From Pseudomonadales bacterium (lineage in GTDB: Bacteria; Pseudomonadota; Gammaproteobacteria; Pseudomonadales; UBA7434): a DNA stretch of 46,361 bases. Made by a program: the position numbers and the translations under genes. The stretch is taken from contig JABDNS010000077.1 in assembly GCA_013043705.1 (NCBI GenBank), positions 1-46,361 of the forward strand. The letters are read 5' to 3'. Below the pieces are notes generated by a model, which was not told the origin of the DNA, ran no database searches, and saw only the letters and a program-made list of their open reading frames with translations. Of the stretch, positions 26,085 through 34,350 are shown in pieces. Each line of letters starts with the position of its first letter. Position 1 is the stretch's first letter.

Positions 26085-27209
26085 TTGAACAACCAGCCTC
26101 TACCAACGCAATTACTGCTCGAGCCCAACGACAGCCAACGCCTTGCCACGTTATGCGGTAAATTCGACGAACACCTGCGCCATATCGAACAGCGCCTGGG
26201 CGTGCGCATTCGCAATCGCGGTAACCATTTTCAATTTGACGGCGCCGCCGATGCAGCGCAAACGGCGTCGGCGTTAGTCAATGCCTTGTATGCGGAAACG
26301 GCGAGTGGAGAACTCACTGCAGAGGCCGTGCACCTGCACCTGCAACAAACCGGGCTCGCGCAGCTGGTTGCTCAAAGCACTGCGCAGGCCAACGCTACGT
26401 CAGCGAATGCTTCTGCAACGAATACTTCTTCCGCGAACGCCGCTGCAACAAACGATGAGTTAATTACGGCCGGCACAACATCGGCCGCACAACCCGAATC
26501 GATCAACGGCATCCAGACGCGACGCAAACTGGTAAGGCCGCGTGGACTCAACCAGATTCACTACATCGATGCGATTCGCAGCAACGACATCAGCTTTGGC
26601 ATTGGTCCTGCCGGCACCGGTAAAACATGGCTGGCGGTGGCAGCTGCGGTTGAAGCGCTAGAGAGCCACCGCGTAGAGCGAATCTTGTTGGTTAGGCCCG
26701 CGGTAGAAGCAGGTGAGAAACTCGGCTTTTTACCCGGCGACCTTACGCAGAAAATCGATCCCTACCTCAGGCCGCTTTACGATGCACTTTACGAGATGCT
26801 TGGCGTTGAGCAAGTTAGCAAAAAAATGGAGCGCAACATTATTGAAGTGGCACCACTGGCATTTATGCGCGGTCGAACGCTGAATAACAGCTTTATTATT
26901 CTTGATGAAAGCCAGAATACCACCAAGGAACAAATGAAAATGTTCCTTACGCGTATTGGCTTTGGCTCCACCGCGGTTATTACCGGCGACGACACCCAAA
27001 TTGACCTGCCCAACCGGCAGCAATCCGGCTTGCTGCACGTGCAAAAAGTTTTGTCGGGTGTAAACGGCATTCACTTTACCCACTTCAACTCCGGCGATGT
27101 TGTGCGCCACCCGCTGGTACAGCGCATAGTAGAAGCTTACGCGTCTGACACTGAAAAAAACGAAACCGCAGAAAACGGCGCCGCTAACGTGCGCGGCCGC
27201 GACGATTAG
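26085..27209 (+). CDS. ybeZ: PhoH-like ATPase (YbeZ)
   Basis: This is a PhoH-family cytoplasmic ATPase linked to RNA metabolism and usually found beside the YbeY endonuclease. The N-terminal region ([20 protein letters not shown]) matches the family. The Walker A motif GPAGTGKT is at 174-181 and ILDESQN is the Walker B region. The start must be the TTG at 26085, since no Met occurs in the frame until well past Walker A; no strong Shine-Dalgarno is seen. Residues of about 95-140 form a low-complexity Ala/Asn/Ser/Thr linker. It heads the ybeZ-ybeY-corC-lnt group. Confidence 0.95.
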   Translation: MNNQPLPTQLLLEPNDSQRLATLCGKFDEHLRHIEQRLGVRIRNRGNHFQFDGAADAAQTASALVNALYAETASGELTAEAVHLHLQQTGLAQLVAQSTAQANATSANASATNTSSANAAATNDELITAGTTSAAQPESINGIQTRRKLVRPRGLNQIHYIDAIRSNDISFGIGPAGTGKTWLAVAAAVEALESHRVERILLVRPAVEAGEKLGFLPGDLTQKIDPYLRPLYDALYEMLGVEQVSKKMERNIIEVAPLAFMRGRTLNNSFIILDESQNTTKEQMKMFLTRIGFGSTAVITGDDTQIDLPNRQQSGLLHVQKVLSGVNGIHFTHFNSGDVVRHPLVQRIVEAYASDTEKNETAENGAANVRGRDD

Positions 27210-27249
27210 CCCAGCCATTCACCGCGCACTGCCTACCTACACCTCGCCT

Positions 27250-27705
27250 ATGCTCCAAGTAGATATTAGCCAACAGGTGTCACTGCCCGCAACGATAGGC
27301 GAAGCACAACTGGGCGAGTGGATTAGAACTGCGTACCTGGAGCCTGAACAAAGCACTAGCGCAGAAGTGTCGGTTGCAGTGGTAGAGGAAAGTGCGATTC
27401 AGGCGCTGAACACGGAGTACCGGCAACAGCCGAAACCAACCAATGTGCTGGCGTTTCCAGCCGGCAATCCTGTGCACGGCGAACCGCTGCACCTTGGTGA
27501 TATCGTTCTTTGCGCCGCGGTAATTGAGCGCGAAGCGGCGGCGCAGGATAAACAAAGCGCCCACCATTGGGCACATATGGCCGTGCATGGCATGCTGCAC
27601 TTGCAAGGCTACGATCACATCGAGCCACAACAAGCTGCGTCGATGGAAAATCTGGAAATTGAATTACTCGCCAGGCTTGGCATTGCCAACCCTTACGTTC
27701 ATTAA
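27250..27705 (+). CDS. ybeY: Endoribonuclease YbeY
   Basis: YbeY is a single-strand endoribonuclease needed for 16S rRNA 3' maturation and late ribosome quality control. The metal site is intact: H113, H117 and H123 lie in HGMLHLQGYDH. NVLAFP near residue 65 and LGDIVLC are further family signatures. The length, 151 residues, is normal. The gene lies 40 bases after ybeZ on the same strand. Confidence 0.97.
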   Translation: MLQVDISQQVSLPATIGEAQLGEWIRTAYLEPEQSTSAEVSVAVVEESAIQALNTEYRQQPKPTNVLAFPAGNPVHGEPLHLGDIVLCAAVIEREAAAQDKQSAHHWAHMAVHGMLHLQGYDHIEPQQAASMENLEIELLARLGIANPYVH

Positions 27706-27732
27706 TTAGCACAACGAGTTTATTTATCAGGC

Positions 27733-28656
27733 ATGAACAACTCTTCAGAAAACAATAGCGGTGACGATGAGCCTCCTGGGCTATGGCATAAGATAAAGAG
27801 CCTGTTTCGCTCTACACCACAGACCACCGAAGACGTGGTGGCGATGGTGGGCGCGGCCACCAGGGACGAAATTATCGACGCCGACGCCAAGCGCATTATT
27901 GAAGGCGCATTGGAAGTGGCGGAAAAGCAGGCGCGAGACATTATGATTCCGCGCACCCAGATGACCGTGCTGAAGGCAGCCGACTCATTTGCAGACAACC
28001 TGCAAAAAATTATCGAAACCGGCCACTCGCGCTACCCGGTGGTGGGCGAAACCATCGACGATGTGCTGGGGCTGCTGCTAACAAAAGATTTGCTGGGTTT
28101 AATTACCAGCGGCGAAGTTGATGATACTGCTACCGAGGCTGCGTTGATTGCCGATAGCGACAACCCCTACAACATTCTCGACCTGTTGCGCCCGCCCGTG
28201 TTCGTACCCGAGAGCAAACGGCTTAACGTGCTGCTGCGGCAGTTTCGTGAAGACCGCAACCACATGGCATTGGTAATCGACGAATACGGCACGCTGGCGG
28301 GCCTGGTAACCATAGAAGATGTACTGGAAGAGATTGTTGGCGAAATAGAAGACGAGCACGATAATTACGCGAACAAAAATATCCGCAAGATTTCTGAAAC
28401 GCATTACGTACTGAGCGCACTTACGCCAATAATGGAATTCAACGAGTTTTTTTCCAGCAATATCGACGCCGGCGAATTTGATACTATAGGGGGGCTGGTA
28501 ACGAATAAATTTGGCCACCTTCCAAAGCGCAATGAATCGGTATCCATCGACGACTACGCCTTCCACGTAATGCAGGCCGACAGCAGGCGCCTGCGAATGC
28601 TAAGGGTAACCCTGCCGCGTGCCGACGATGAAGGCGAGAAGGCCGCCGCCGGCTAA
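27733..28656 (+). CDS. corC: CorC/YbeX family CBS-domain protein
   Basis: This 307-residue cytoplasmic protein has two CBS domains (about residues 75-200: MIPRTQMTVL, HSRYPVVGETIDDVLGLL, DEYGTLAGLVTIEDVLEEIVGEI) and a C-terminal CorC/HlyC domain. In E. coli the homologue has been tied to magnesium/cobalt efflux and more recently to ribosome-related stress. It lacks the membrane domain found in larger relatives. It lies 27 bases after ybeY. AGG immediately upstream serves as ribosome-binding site. Confidence 0.95.
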   Translation: MNNSSENNSGDDEPPGLWHKIKSLFRSTPQTTEDVVAMVGAATRDEIIDADAKRIIEGALEVAEKQARDIMIPRTQMTVLKAADSFADNLQKIIETGHSRYPVVGETIDDVLGLLLTKDLLGLITSGEVDDTATEAALIADSDNPYNILDLLRPPVFVPESKRLNVLLRQFREDRNHMALVIDEYGTLAGLVTIEDVLEEIVGEIEDEHDNYANKNIRKISETHYVLSALTPIMEFNEFFSSNIDAGEFDTIGGLVTNKFGHLPKRNESVSIDDYAFHVMQADSRRLRMLRVTLPRADDEGEKAAAG

Positions 28657-28723
28657 GCCAGTGGTAGGCTGCCGCGCGGTGCTAACAAAGCTAAAAAATA
28701 CTTCGCAGATCGGCAAACCATCT

Positions 28724-30319
28724 ATGAGCTACGCTAAAGTTTTTTACGCTGTGCTTGCCGGCGTTTTCGTTACGCTATCGCTGGCCCCGTTTCACGTTTG
28801 GCCGCTCGCGTTGCTGGCAACAGCGCTACTGTTTCATGTCACATCAAAGGCCGGCGCCAAGCAGGCGTTTTTCTACTGTTTTCTTTTCAGCCTTGCGCTT
28901 TTTATAAGCGGCGCATCCTGGGTTTACGTAAGCATCCACGAGTTCGGCTATATCGCCATGCCGCTGGCCATATTGCTCACGCTGCTGTTTTGCGTTTGCC
29001 TTGCACTGATCAATGCGCTGGCCTGGCTACCGTTCACACTATTTTGCGGCGCGCAGCCGGGAGTAAAAGATAACGAGTCGAGCCACGCCATTGTGCTGTT
29101 CGCCGCTACCGGGCTGTTCTCGGAATGGCTGCGCGGCTGGATTTTTTCCGGCTTTCCGTGGCTATACCTGGGCTATAGCCAAACCGGGGGACCATTGGCG
29201 GGCTGGGCGCCCATCGGTGGCGTTTATATTGCAAGCTTGCTGGTTTATCTTACTGGCGCGGTGCTCACGTCGCTGTTTCATGTACGCCTGAAAGGTTTGC
29301 GCAGCCGCGCGAAGCGCCCGCTACTGTTGGCCGCAGTGCTCACCGCGTGCTGCTGGGTAGTTGGGCCGCTACTGTTGGCTATCGAATGGGTTAAACCGCA
29401 ACAAAGCAGCAAGAACGTAAGCTTGGTCCAGGCCAACATATCCCAGCACGACAAATGGCGCCCGGAAATGTTGGCCAACACGCTGGCGCTATACAATGAA
29501 ATGAGCGCCGAGGAATGGCCGCAAAGCGACCTGGTTGTATGGCCCGAAGCTGCGGTACCCAGGGAATACCACGCCAGCGCCAATTTTTTTTCGCGCATGC
29601 ATACACTCGCCGCCAGTTATTCCAGTACTTTGGTAACCGGCGTTCCATTTCGTGGTGCAACAGATAGTAATTCACCTGTTAGCAATGCAGCGGGCGCGCA
29701 AGCGCCGGGCAGTGAACAAGGCACAGCGCAAGTGCACAACAGCGTTGTTGCGCTGGGCAATGGCCAGGGCGTTTACCATAAACAAAAACTCGTGCCGTTT
29801 GGCGAATACATTCCGCTGGAATCCATGCTTGGCCCGGTTATGCAAATGATTACCCTACCGCTGAGCAGCATGGGCCGTGGCGACAAAAACCAGCCCGCGC
29901 TGCAGGTACAAGATTGGCATACGCTACCGCTGGTTTGCTACGAAATTGTTTATCCCTCGCTGGCCGCGAAGGCCGCCAGGCAGAGTGATTTTCTATTAAC
30001 GCTTAGCAACGACGCGTGGTTCGGGCGATCCATTGGCCCGTTGCAGCATTTACAAATGGCGCAGATGCGCGCGCTTGAAAACGGCAGGGATCTGGTGCGC
30101 AGCACCGGCAGCGGCGTTTCGGCTATTATTGATCACAAAGGCAAAACAAAAACGGCCAGCAAAATGTTTCGCGCCGAAACACTGCGTGGTGAAATCGTTT
30201 CCCGCCAAGGCCAAACGCCCTGGACTGCCGGCGGGTACTGGCTCATTCCGTTGCTTAACTTGCTGTTGCTTGGCGCTATTGTGGCCGGCCGGCTGCGCGC
30301 GCAAAAGCGCAATGAGTAA
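28724..30319 (+). CDS. lnt: Apolipoprotein N-acyltransferase
   Basis: Lnt adds the third acyl chain to the N-terminal cysteine of lipoproteins at the periplasmic face of the inner membrane. N-terminal membrane spans are followed by a nitrilase-like domain with the Glu in VVWPEAAVP, the Lys in KQKLVPFGEY and the catalytic Cys in LPLVCYEIVYP. I chose ATG 28724 (531 residues). The frame is open from 28619 inside corC, but the extra 35 residues look non-native. The gene ends overlapping the atl start. Confidence 0.95.
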   Translation: MSYAKVFYAVLAGVFVTLSLAPFHVWPLALLATALLFHVTSKAGAKQAFFYCFLFSLALFISGASWVYVSIHEFGYIAMPLAILLTLLFCVCLALINALAWLPFTLFCGAQPGVKDNESSHAIVLFAATGLFSEWLRGWIFSGFPWLYLGYSQTGGPLAGWAPIGGVYIASLLVYLTGAVLTSLFHVRLKGLRSRAKRPLLLAAVLTACCWVVGPLLLAIEWVKPQQSSKNVSLVQANISQHDKWRPEMLANTLALYNEMSAEEWPQSDLVVWPEAAVPREYHASANFFSRMHTLAASYSSTLVTGVPFRGATDSNSPVSNAAGAQAPGSEQGTAQVHNSVVALGNGQGVYHKQKLVPFGEYIPLESMLGPVMQMITLPLSSMGRGDKNQPALQVQDWHTLPLVCYEIVYPSLAAKAARQSDFLLTLSNDAWFGRSIGPLQHLQMAQMRALENGRDLVRSTGSGVSAIIDHKGKTKTASKMFRAETLRGEIVSRQGQTPWTAGGYWLIPLLNLLLLGAIVAGRLRAQKRNE

Positions 30320-30704
30320 GCTGGAAAAAAAAGGCCCGGCAGCAGACAAGGGCCGCGTGGTTGGCCCGGGTTTCAACAAGCGCGTGTATGCGCTTGTGCA
30401 GAAAATTCCGCGTGGCAGTGTTGCCACCTACGGCGACATTGCCGCAGCACTGGGCGAGGCCAAAGTTGCCCGGCATGTTGGCTGGGCGCTGGCGGCACTA
30501 CAAAAGGCAGCTGATAATGAGTTGTACAACGGCGAAAGCGTACCGTGGCACCGGGTGGTCAACGCGCGCGGCACTATTTCGGTGGGTGGCAACCCGCTCA
30601 GGCCGCCGGAACAGGCACTGCGTTTGCGCGAGGAAGGGGTTGAAGTGAGTGCGCAAAATAAACTGCAGCTCGATAAGTACCGGCTGCGTAATATTAGTAC
30701 CTGA
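30312..30704 (+). CDS. Alkyltransferase-like (Atl/YbaZ) DNA-binding protein
   Basis: This 130-residue protein has the fold of O6-alkylguanine-DNA alkyltransferase but not its acceptor cysteine. The site PCHR is PWHR at 78-81, with W79 replacing Cys, which is typical of Atl proteins. These bind O6-alkylguanine and pass the lesion to nucleotide excision repair. RVYALVQKIPRGSVATYGDIA is the DNA-binding part. The ATG lies inside the last codons of lnt, overlapping by eight bases, so it is probably translated with the lipoprotein module. The frame continues upstream inside lnt, which is not coding. Confidence 0.93.
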   Translation: MSKLEKKGPAADKGRVVGPGFNKRVYALVQKIPRGSVATYGDIAAALGEAKVARHVGWALAALQKAADNELYNGESVPWHRVVNARGTISVGGNPLRPPEQALRLREEGVEVSAQNKLQLDKYRLRNIST

Positions 30705-30733
30705 GTTTATTTACTAATGCTCCTACCGATATC

Positions 30734-31636
30734 TCACAAAATCCAGTAGCACCAAAGCGGCACACTAATAAAAGAGGCCAGCGTGGCCAAGCCCAGCGTT
30801 GTTGCCACAAACCGCGGCGCAATGCCCGCGCCAATCAACATGATGGCAGGCGTTACCATCGGTGGCATGGCGCTTTGCAAAAAGCTCGGCGCCAGCACGC
30901 GGGCATCTATCGCCAGCGCCTTACCCAGCGCCAACACCAGCAGTGGTGTTAGCAGCAGTTTCCAGGCGCTAACCAATAGCATGGGGCCACGCTGCGCTGG
31001 CAGAATGTTCACGCTTAGCTGCAAACCAACCATCAACATTGCCAGCGGCAAAATTGAAGCACCCAACAGCGAAAATATTTTTGCCAAAGCTTCCGGCAAC
31101 GAACCCGCGGGTAACAGCAGCGCCAATATCAAGCTCAGGAACGGTGGAAAAGACAACACGCGCCATAACAGGTCTTTCACTTTAATCGCTTCGCGCTGGC
31201 CTAATAATAAAGCAATGCTTGTGGTGGCCACCAACGACAGCACCAGGAAGCTGCCCAGTTGATCGTAGATCACCGCGGCAGGCACCGCCTCCTCGCCCAG
31301 GTAGAAGTCGACCAAAGGTAAACCAAAGAAAGCTGTGTTGCCCAGGCCCATTAGCAGCGCCACGGCGCCCGCGATCTCGGCAGGCCAGCCCAGGTACTTA
31401 CCCAGGCTATAAGCAAGCGCGAACGACAGCGCAACCAGCATCCACGGCACTAGCATCGGAAACAACGCAGCGGGGGTTAATTCAATACCGGGAACTTTGA
31501 GCAAGATCAGCGCAGGCAACGCCAAAAAAATGATGTAGTGGTTCAGCACAGCTACCCATCGCGCCGTATCAATATGGCCGCGCTGCAAAATGATGCCGCT
31601 AAAAAAACTTATTCCAACTAACAGGTAAAAACTCAT
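30734..31636 (-). CDS. AEC family transporter (auxin-efflux-carrier type)
   Basis: This 300-residue inner-membrane protein has about ten hydrophobic spans. The pattern of LGNTAFFGLPLV and the C-terminal QSAMPPMVTPAIMLIGAG is typical of the AEC family, secondary carriers of organic acids or similar anions. The substrate is unknown. I chose ATG 31636, just 22 bases after the lipB stop. A longer frame reaches into lipB but the added 28 residues are not membrane-like. It occupies the position of lipA in pseudomonads. Confidence 0.88.
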   Translation of the reverse strand: MSFYLLVGISFFSGIILQRGHIDTARWVAVLNHYIIFLALPALILLKVPGIELTPAALFPMLVPWMLVALSFALAYSLGKYLGWPAEIAGAVALLMGLGNTAFFGLPLVDFYLGEEAVPAAVIYDQLGSFLVLSLVATTSIALLLGQREAIKVKDLLWRVLSFPPFLSLILALLLPAGSLPEALAKIFSLLGASILPLAMLMVGLQLSVNILPAQRGPMLLVSAWKLLLTPLLVLALGKALAIDARVLAPSFLQSAMPPMVTPAIMLIGAGIAPRFVATTLGLATLASFISVPLWCYWIL

Positions 31637-31658
31637 GTGCGGCAAACCATAAGCCGTG

Positions 31659-32414
31659 TCATGTTGCCACAGCTGCAGGCGGCCATTGGGTAAGCGTTTG
31701 CGATGCGCGCGCGTAGCCAAGATTATTTTGCAGCCGCTCGGTTATACGCTCTGCCAGCTGCAAGCGGGATGGCAGTGCCTGCTGCACGTCTTGCAGTAAA
31801 TCGGCCAGGCAAGTGACCGGTAAGTTTTCATAACCGCAGGGGTTGATGCCGGCAAACGGGGCAAGATCCAACTGGTAGTTAAAACTCAAACCGTGATAGC
31901 AACAGCCGCGACTAACACGCAAACCCAGCGCAGCGATTTTGGCGCCACCAACATACACGCCCGGCGCATCTCTATTGCCTTCACCACTTAATGCAAAGCT
32001 CGATAAAACTTCGATTACCGATTGCTCCAGCATTTCAACCAACGTCCGCACGCCAATACCTAGCGCGCGCAGATCAGCCAGCAAATAAAACATAAGCTGG
32101 CCCGGACCATGATAGGTAACTTGCCCGCCGCGATCGCAGCGCAACACCGGAATATTATTGCTATTAAAAAGGTGCGCTACATCGGCCGCCTGGCCCAAGG
32201 TATAAACCGGCGCATGCTCCAGTATCCATAACTGGTCTTGCGTGCCTGGCGCGCGCTGGCGGGTAAATGCCTGCATCGCCCGCCACACGGGCTCGTAATC
32301 CAGCGAAGCCACCGGCTCCGACAGAAAATTATTAACCCTTAGTTCGCGTGGAGTGTGCAAATGCAAATGCTCGCTGTTGCGAAGGAATCCAGAGTGGCCG
32401 TATAGGCTTTGCAA
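31659..32414 (-). CDS. lipB: Octanoyl-ACP:protein octanoyltransferase
   Basis: LipB moves octanoyl from acyl carrier protein to lipoyl domains, the first step of lipoate assembly. RGGQVTYHGPGQL, the active-site Lys in VGGAKIAALG and the Cys in LPVTCLADL are all visible. The N-terminus is uncertain. The frame has no ATG before the conserved YEPVW motif. The longest form begins with TTG at 32414 (251 residues), while family length suggests a start about 25 residues later at another TTG or a CTG. ybeD lies 43 bases upstream. Confidence 0.94.
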   Translation of the reverse strand: MQSLYGHSGFLRNSEHLHLHTPRELRVNNFLSEPVASLDYEPVWRAMQAFTRQRAPGTQDQLWILEHAPVYTLGQAADVAHLFNSNNIPVLRCDRGGQVTYHGPGQLMFYLLADLRALGIGVRTLVEMLEQSVIEVLSSFALSGEGNRDAPGVYVGGAKIAALGLRVSRGCCYHGLSFNYQLDLAPFAGINPCGYENLPVTCLADLLQDVQQALPSRLQLAERITERLQNNLGYARASQTLTQWPPAAVAT

Positions 32415-32457
32415 CTTTTTAAACGCAAAGCACAGGCAAGCCTGCAGATTAGAATAA

Positions 32458-32769
32458 CTACAGTACCATTTTCACCGCATCGATACGCCGTAAAGACAAG
32501 TGCAGCGCTTCGAGCTGTTCGCTGCCAGTAGCGCGGATGGTGAGGGTAATGGCGCAGAATGCACCGTGCCGACTATCGCGATGGCTGATAGTAGCCGGGT
32601 CGAAACCCGGGTCGTGTTCGCGCACTACTTCGGTAACATTGGCGGTAAAGTTTTCACCGCTACGGCCCAGTACTTTAATCGGGTAATCGCAGGGAAACTC
32701 GATTTTAGGCGCAGCCTCGCCAGAGCCTGCGCCCTTTTCGATGCCATCTATACCAATGAGTTTAGACAT
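32458..32769 (-). CDS. ybeD: DUF493 family protein YbeD
   Basis: This 103-residue protein belongs to the YbeD/DUF493 family, with an ACT-like ferredoxin fold and no settled function. FPCDYPIKVLG opens the conserved domain, and HRDSRHGAFCAITLTIRA and a C-terminal valine/leucine segment (DAVKMVL) follow. It sits between dacA and lipB as in E. coli and Pseudomonas. The N-terminal 20 residues form a flexible Gly/Ala-rich extension. Confidence 0.95.
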   Translation of the reverse strand: MSKLIGIDGIEKGAGSGEAAPKIEFPCDYPIKVLGRSGENFTANVTEVVREHDPGFDPATISHRDSRHGAFCAITLTIRATGSEQLEALHLSLRRIDAVKMVL

Positions 32770-32784
32770 GTGAAATATTCTTTT

Positions 32785-32809
32785 AAGCGCTAAGCGCTAG
32801 CCAGCGCTT
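32785..32809. repeat. Tandem heptamer and hairpin between dacA and ybeD
   Basis: AAGCGCT occurs twice in tandem (32785-32791 and 32792-32798). The second copy pairs with AGCGCTT at 32803-32809 across a 4-base loop, a perfect 7-bp stem. It sits about 16 bases upstream of the ybeD start. There is no U-tract in the dacA-to-ybeD direction, so I read it as an intercistronic processing or stability element, not a terminator. Confidence 0.55.
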
Positions 32810-32875
32810 GGGTAAACCGCTACTTGCTTAAGCCATTGCCGGGAACCATTGCCTGTGAAAACCATCGCCCGCCAA

Positions 32876-34105
32876 TCAATCGGACAAGCCCAGTATGCCA
32901 CGGACGAACAGAATAATCTGGTCCCAAAGCCTGGCGAAGAAGCCCGCCTGTTCTACACCCGCACCCGCAACCAGGTCGCGCTGTGCGATCAACTCGCCGC
33001 CCAGCACCAGGTTGAGTTGCCCGTATACCGTGCCCTCTTCCACCGGCGCAACCACTTCCTTGTCGACTGCAATTTTAGCTTGCAGCGCGTCGCGCTGGCC
33101 GCGTGGAATGGTTACGCTTAAATCTTCGCTGAGCACCAGTGGAAAGGTCTTGGCTTTACCGGCCCATACTTTGCTGCTGGAAATTTCTTCGCCGGCGGTA
33201 TACAGCGTGTGGGTCTGGTAATAGCGGAAGCCATAGGCCAGCAATTTTTGCGTTTCCTGCTCGCGCGCGCGCGCGCTCTTCGCACCCATCACCACCGATA
33301 CCAGGCGCATATCATCGCGCTTCGCCGATGCCACCAGGCAAAAACCCGCTTCTTCGGTGTGGCCTGTTTTTATGCCGTCTACACTCTGGTCTCGCCATAG
33401 CAAACCGTTGCGGTTGGCCTGGGTAATACCGTTATAAGAAAATTCTTTTTCCGCGTAAATTTTGTAGTGGGCTGGAAAATTGCGCACCAGCGCGCGCGCC
33501 AATGCGGCCATGTCACGCGCGGTGGTCAAGTGGCCTTCGGCGGGCCAACCGGTGGCGTTCAAAAAATTGCTGTAGCGCATGCCCAGTAGTGCCGCCTGCT
33601 GGTTCATTAACATGGCAAAAGCCTGCTCGTCACCGGCAATATACTCGGCCAGCGCGACACTGGCATCGTTGCCCGACTGCACGATAACGCCGCGCAACAA
33701 ATCCTCCAGCCGTACCTGCGTGCCCTCGCGAACAAACATCCGCGAGCCGCCCATTTTCCAGGCTTTAACACTAATGGGCACCATATCGTCGTGCGTGATG
33801 CTGCCTTTCTCAAGCTCACTGGAAACAATATAGGCGGTCATAATTTTGGTAAGGCTGGCCGGCGGCAACTGTTGGTCGGCGCCCTGCTCCACAATGACTT
33901 TACCGGTGTGCGCATCCAACAGCAGGTAACTGCTGGCCGCCAATTGCGGTGGCGCGGGCAGCAGCGCCAAACGCGCCACTGAAGTGCCACCACTATCCTG
34001 TGCCTGGGCGTGGCCGCCTGCCAGCGCGATTAAGCACGCCGCTAGCAGCAGTAACAACGCAACGCGGTTAGATGAGCATATTTTGTAACGGGAAAAATCA
34101 GGCAT
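32876..34105 (-). CDS. dacA: D-alanyl-D-alanine carboxypeptidase (PBP5/6 type)
   Basis: DacA trims the terminal D-Ala from peptidoglycan pentapeptides in the periplasm. A signal peptide (about residues 14-36, ending AQA) precedes the catalytic domain, which has SLTK at 84-87, SGN at 144-146 and KTG at 246-248. A C-terminal beta domain and an amphipathic membrane anchor (FFARLWDQIILFVRGILG) follow. I chose ATG 34105 (409 residues) with AAGAG upstream, rather than an in-frame TTG 15 bases earlier. Confidence 0.96.
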   Translation of the reverse strand: MPDFSRYKICSSNRVALLLLLAACLIALAGGHAQAQDSGGTSVARLALLPAPPQLAASSYLLLDAHTGKVIVEQGADQQLPPASLTKIMTAYIVSSELEKGSITHDDMVPISVKAWKMGGSRMFVREGTQVRLEDLLRGVIVQSGNDASVALAEYIAGDEQAFAMLMNQQAALLGMRYSNFLNATGWPAEGHLTTARDMAALARALVRNFPAHYKIYAEKEFSYNGITQANRNGLLWRDQSVDGIKTGHTEEAGFCLVASAKRDDMRLVSVVMGAKSARAREQETQKLLAYGFRYYQTHTLYTAGEEISSSKVWAGKAKTFPLVLSEDLSVTIPRGQRDALQAKIAVDKEVVAPVEEGTVYGQLNLVLGGELIAQRDLVAGAGVEQAGFFARLWDQIILFVRGILGLSD

Positions 34106-34350
34106 GGGACTCTTGATCAACTAAATTAATGATCGACATTGAATGGCCTTAGCCGGGCATTAACGGTAACGAAAGTGTTGCGCAGCGCAGCATCTAATGC
34201 ATTGCGCTGCAGGTAGAAACTACCAGGGTATTGCACCTGGCAGCGAGGCGGAATTGTTCTACAGCGTGCGTAGAATGGCAAGGGCGCCTGACACAAACCG
34301 GCAAAATCGCGTGCTTTACGCGCCGCGCGCGGCGCGCCAGGTATGCCTGG
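34106..34350. other. Hairpin-rich spacer between rlpA and dacA
   Basis: This 245-base spacer contains at least seven short inverted repeats in the last 170 bases. They are 34182-34189/34203-34210 (8 bp), 34212-34216/34220-34224 (5 bp), 34223-34227/34236-34240 (5 bp), 34257-34262/34270-34275 (6 bp), 34308-34312/34318-34322 (5 bp), the 18-base palindrome 34319-34336, and 34336-34341/34346-34351 (6 bp). There is no U-tract for an intrinsic terminator and I see no credible coding frame. A dacA promoter may also be here, but no clear one is visible. Confidence 0.55.
34319..34336. repeat. 18-bp perfect GC palindrome
   Basis: CGCGCCGCGCGCGGCGCG is identical to its reverse complement and consists only of G and C. 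It lies 15 bases downstream of the rlpA stop on the minus strand, next to a second hairpin GCCAGG/CCTGGC at 34336-34351. Confidence 0.7.

Noticed and set aside
25843-26088. 81-codon plus-strand frame before phoH
   Set aside because: No family match, no ribosome-binding site, and composition unlike neighbouring genes.
30033-30311. 93-residue N-terminal extension of the Atl protein
   Set aside because: It lies entirely inside lnt in another frame and is Cys/Arg-rich. The Atl family begins near the ATG at 30312.
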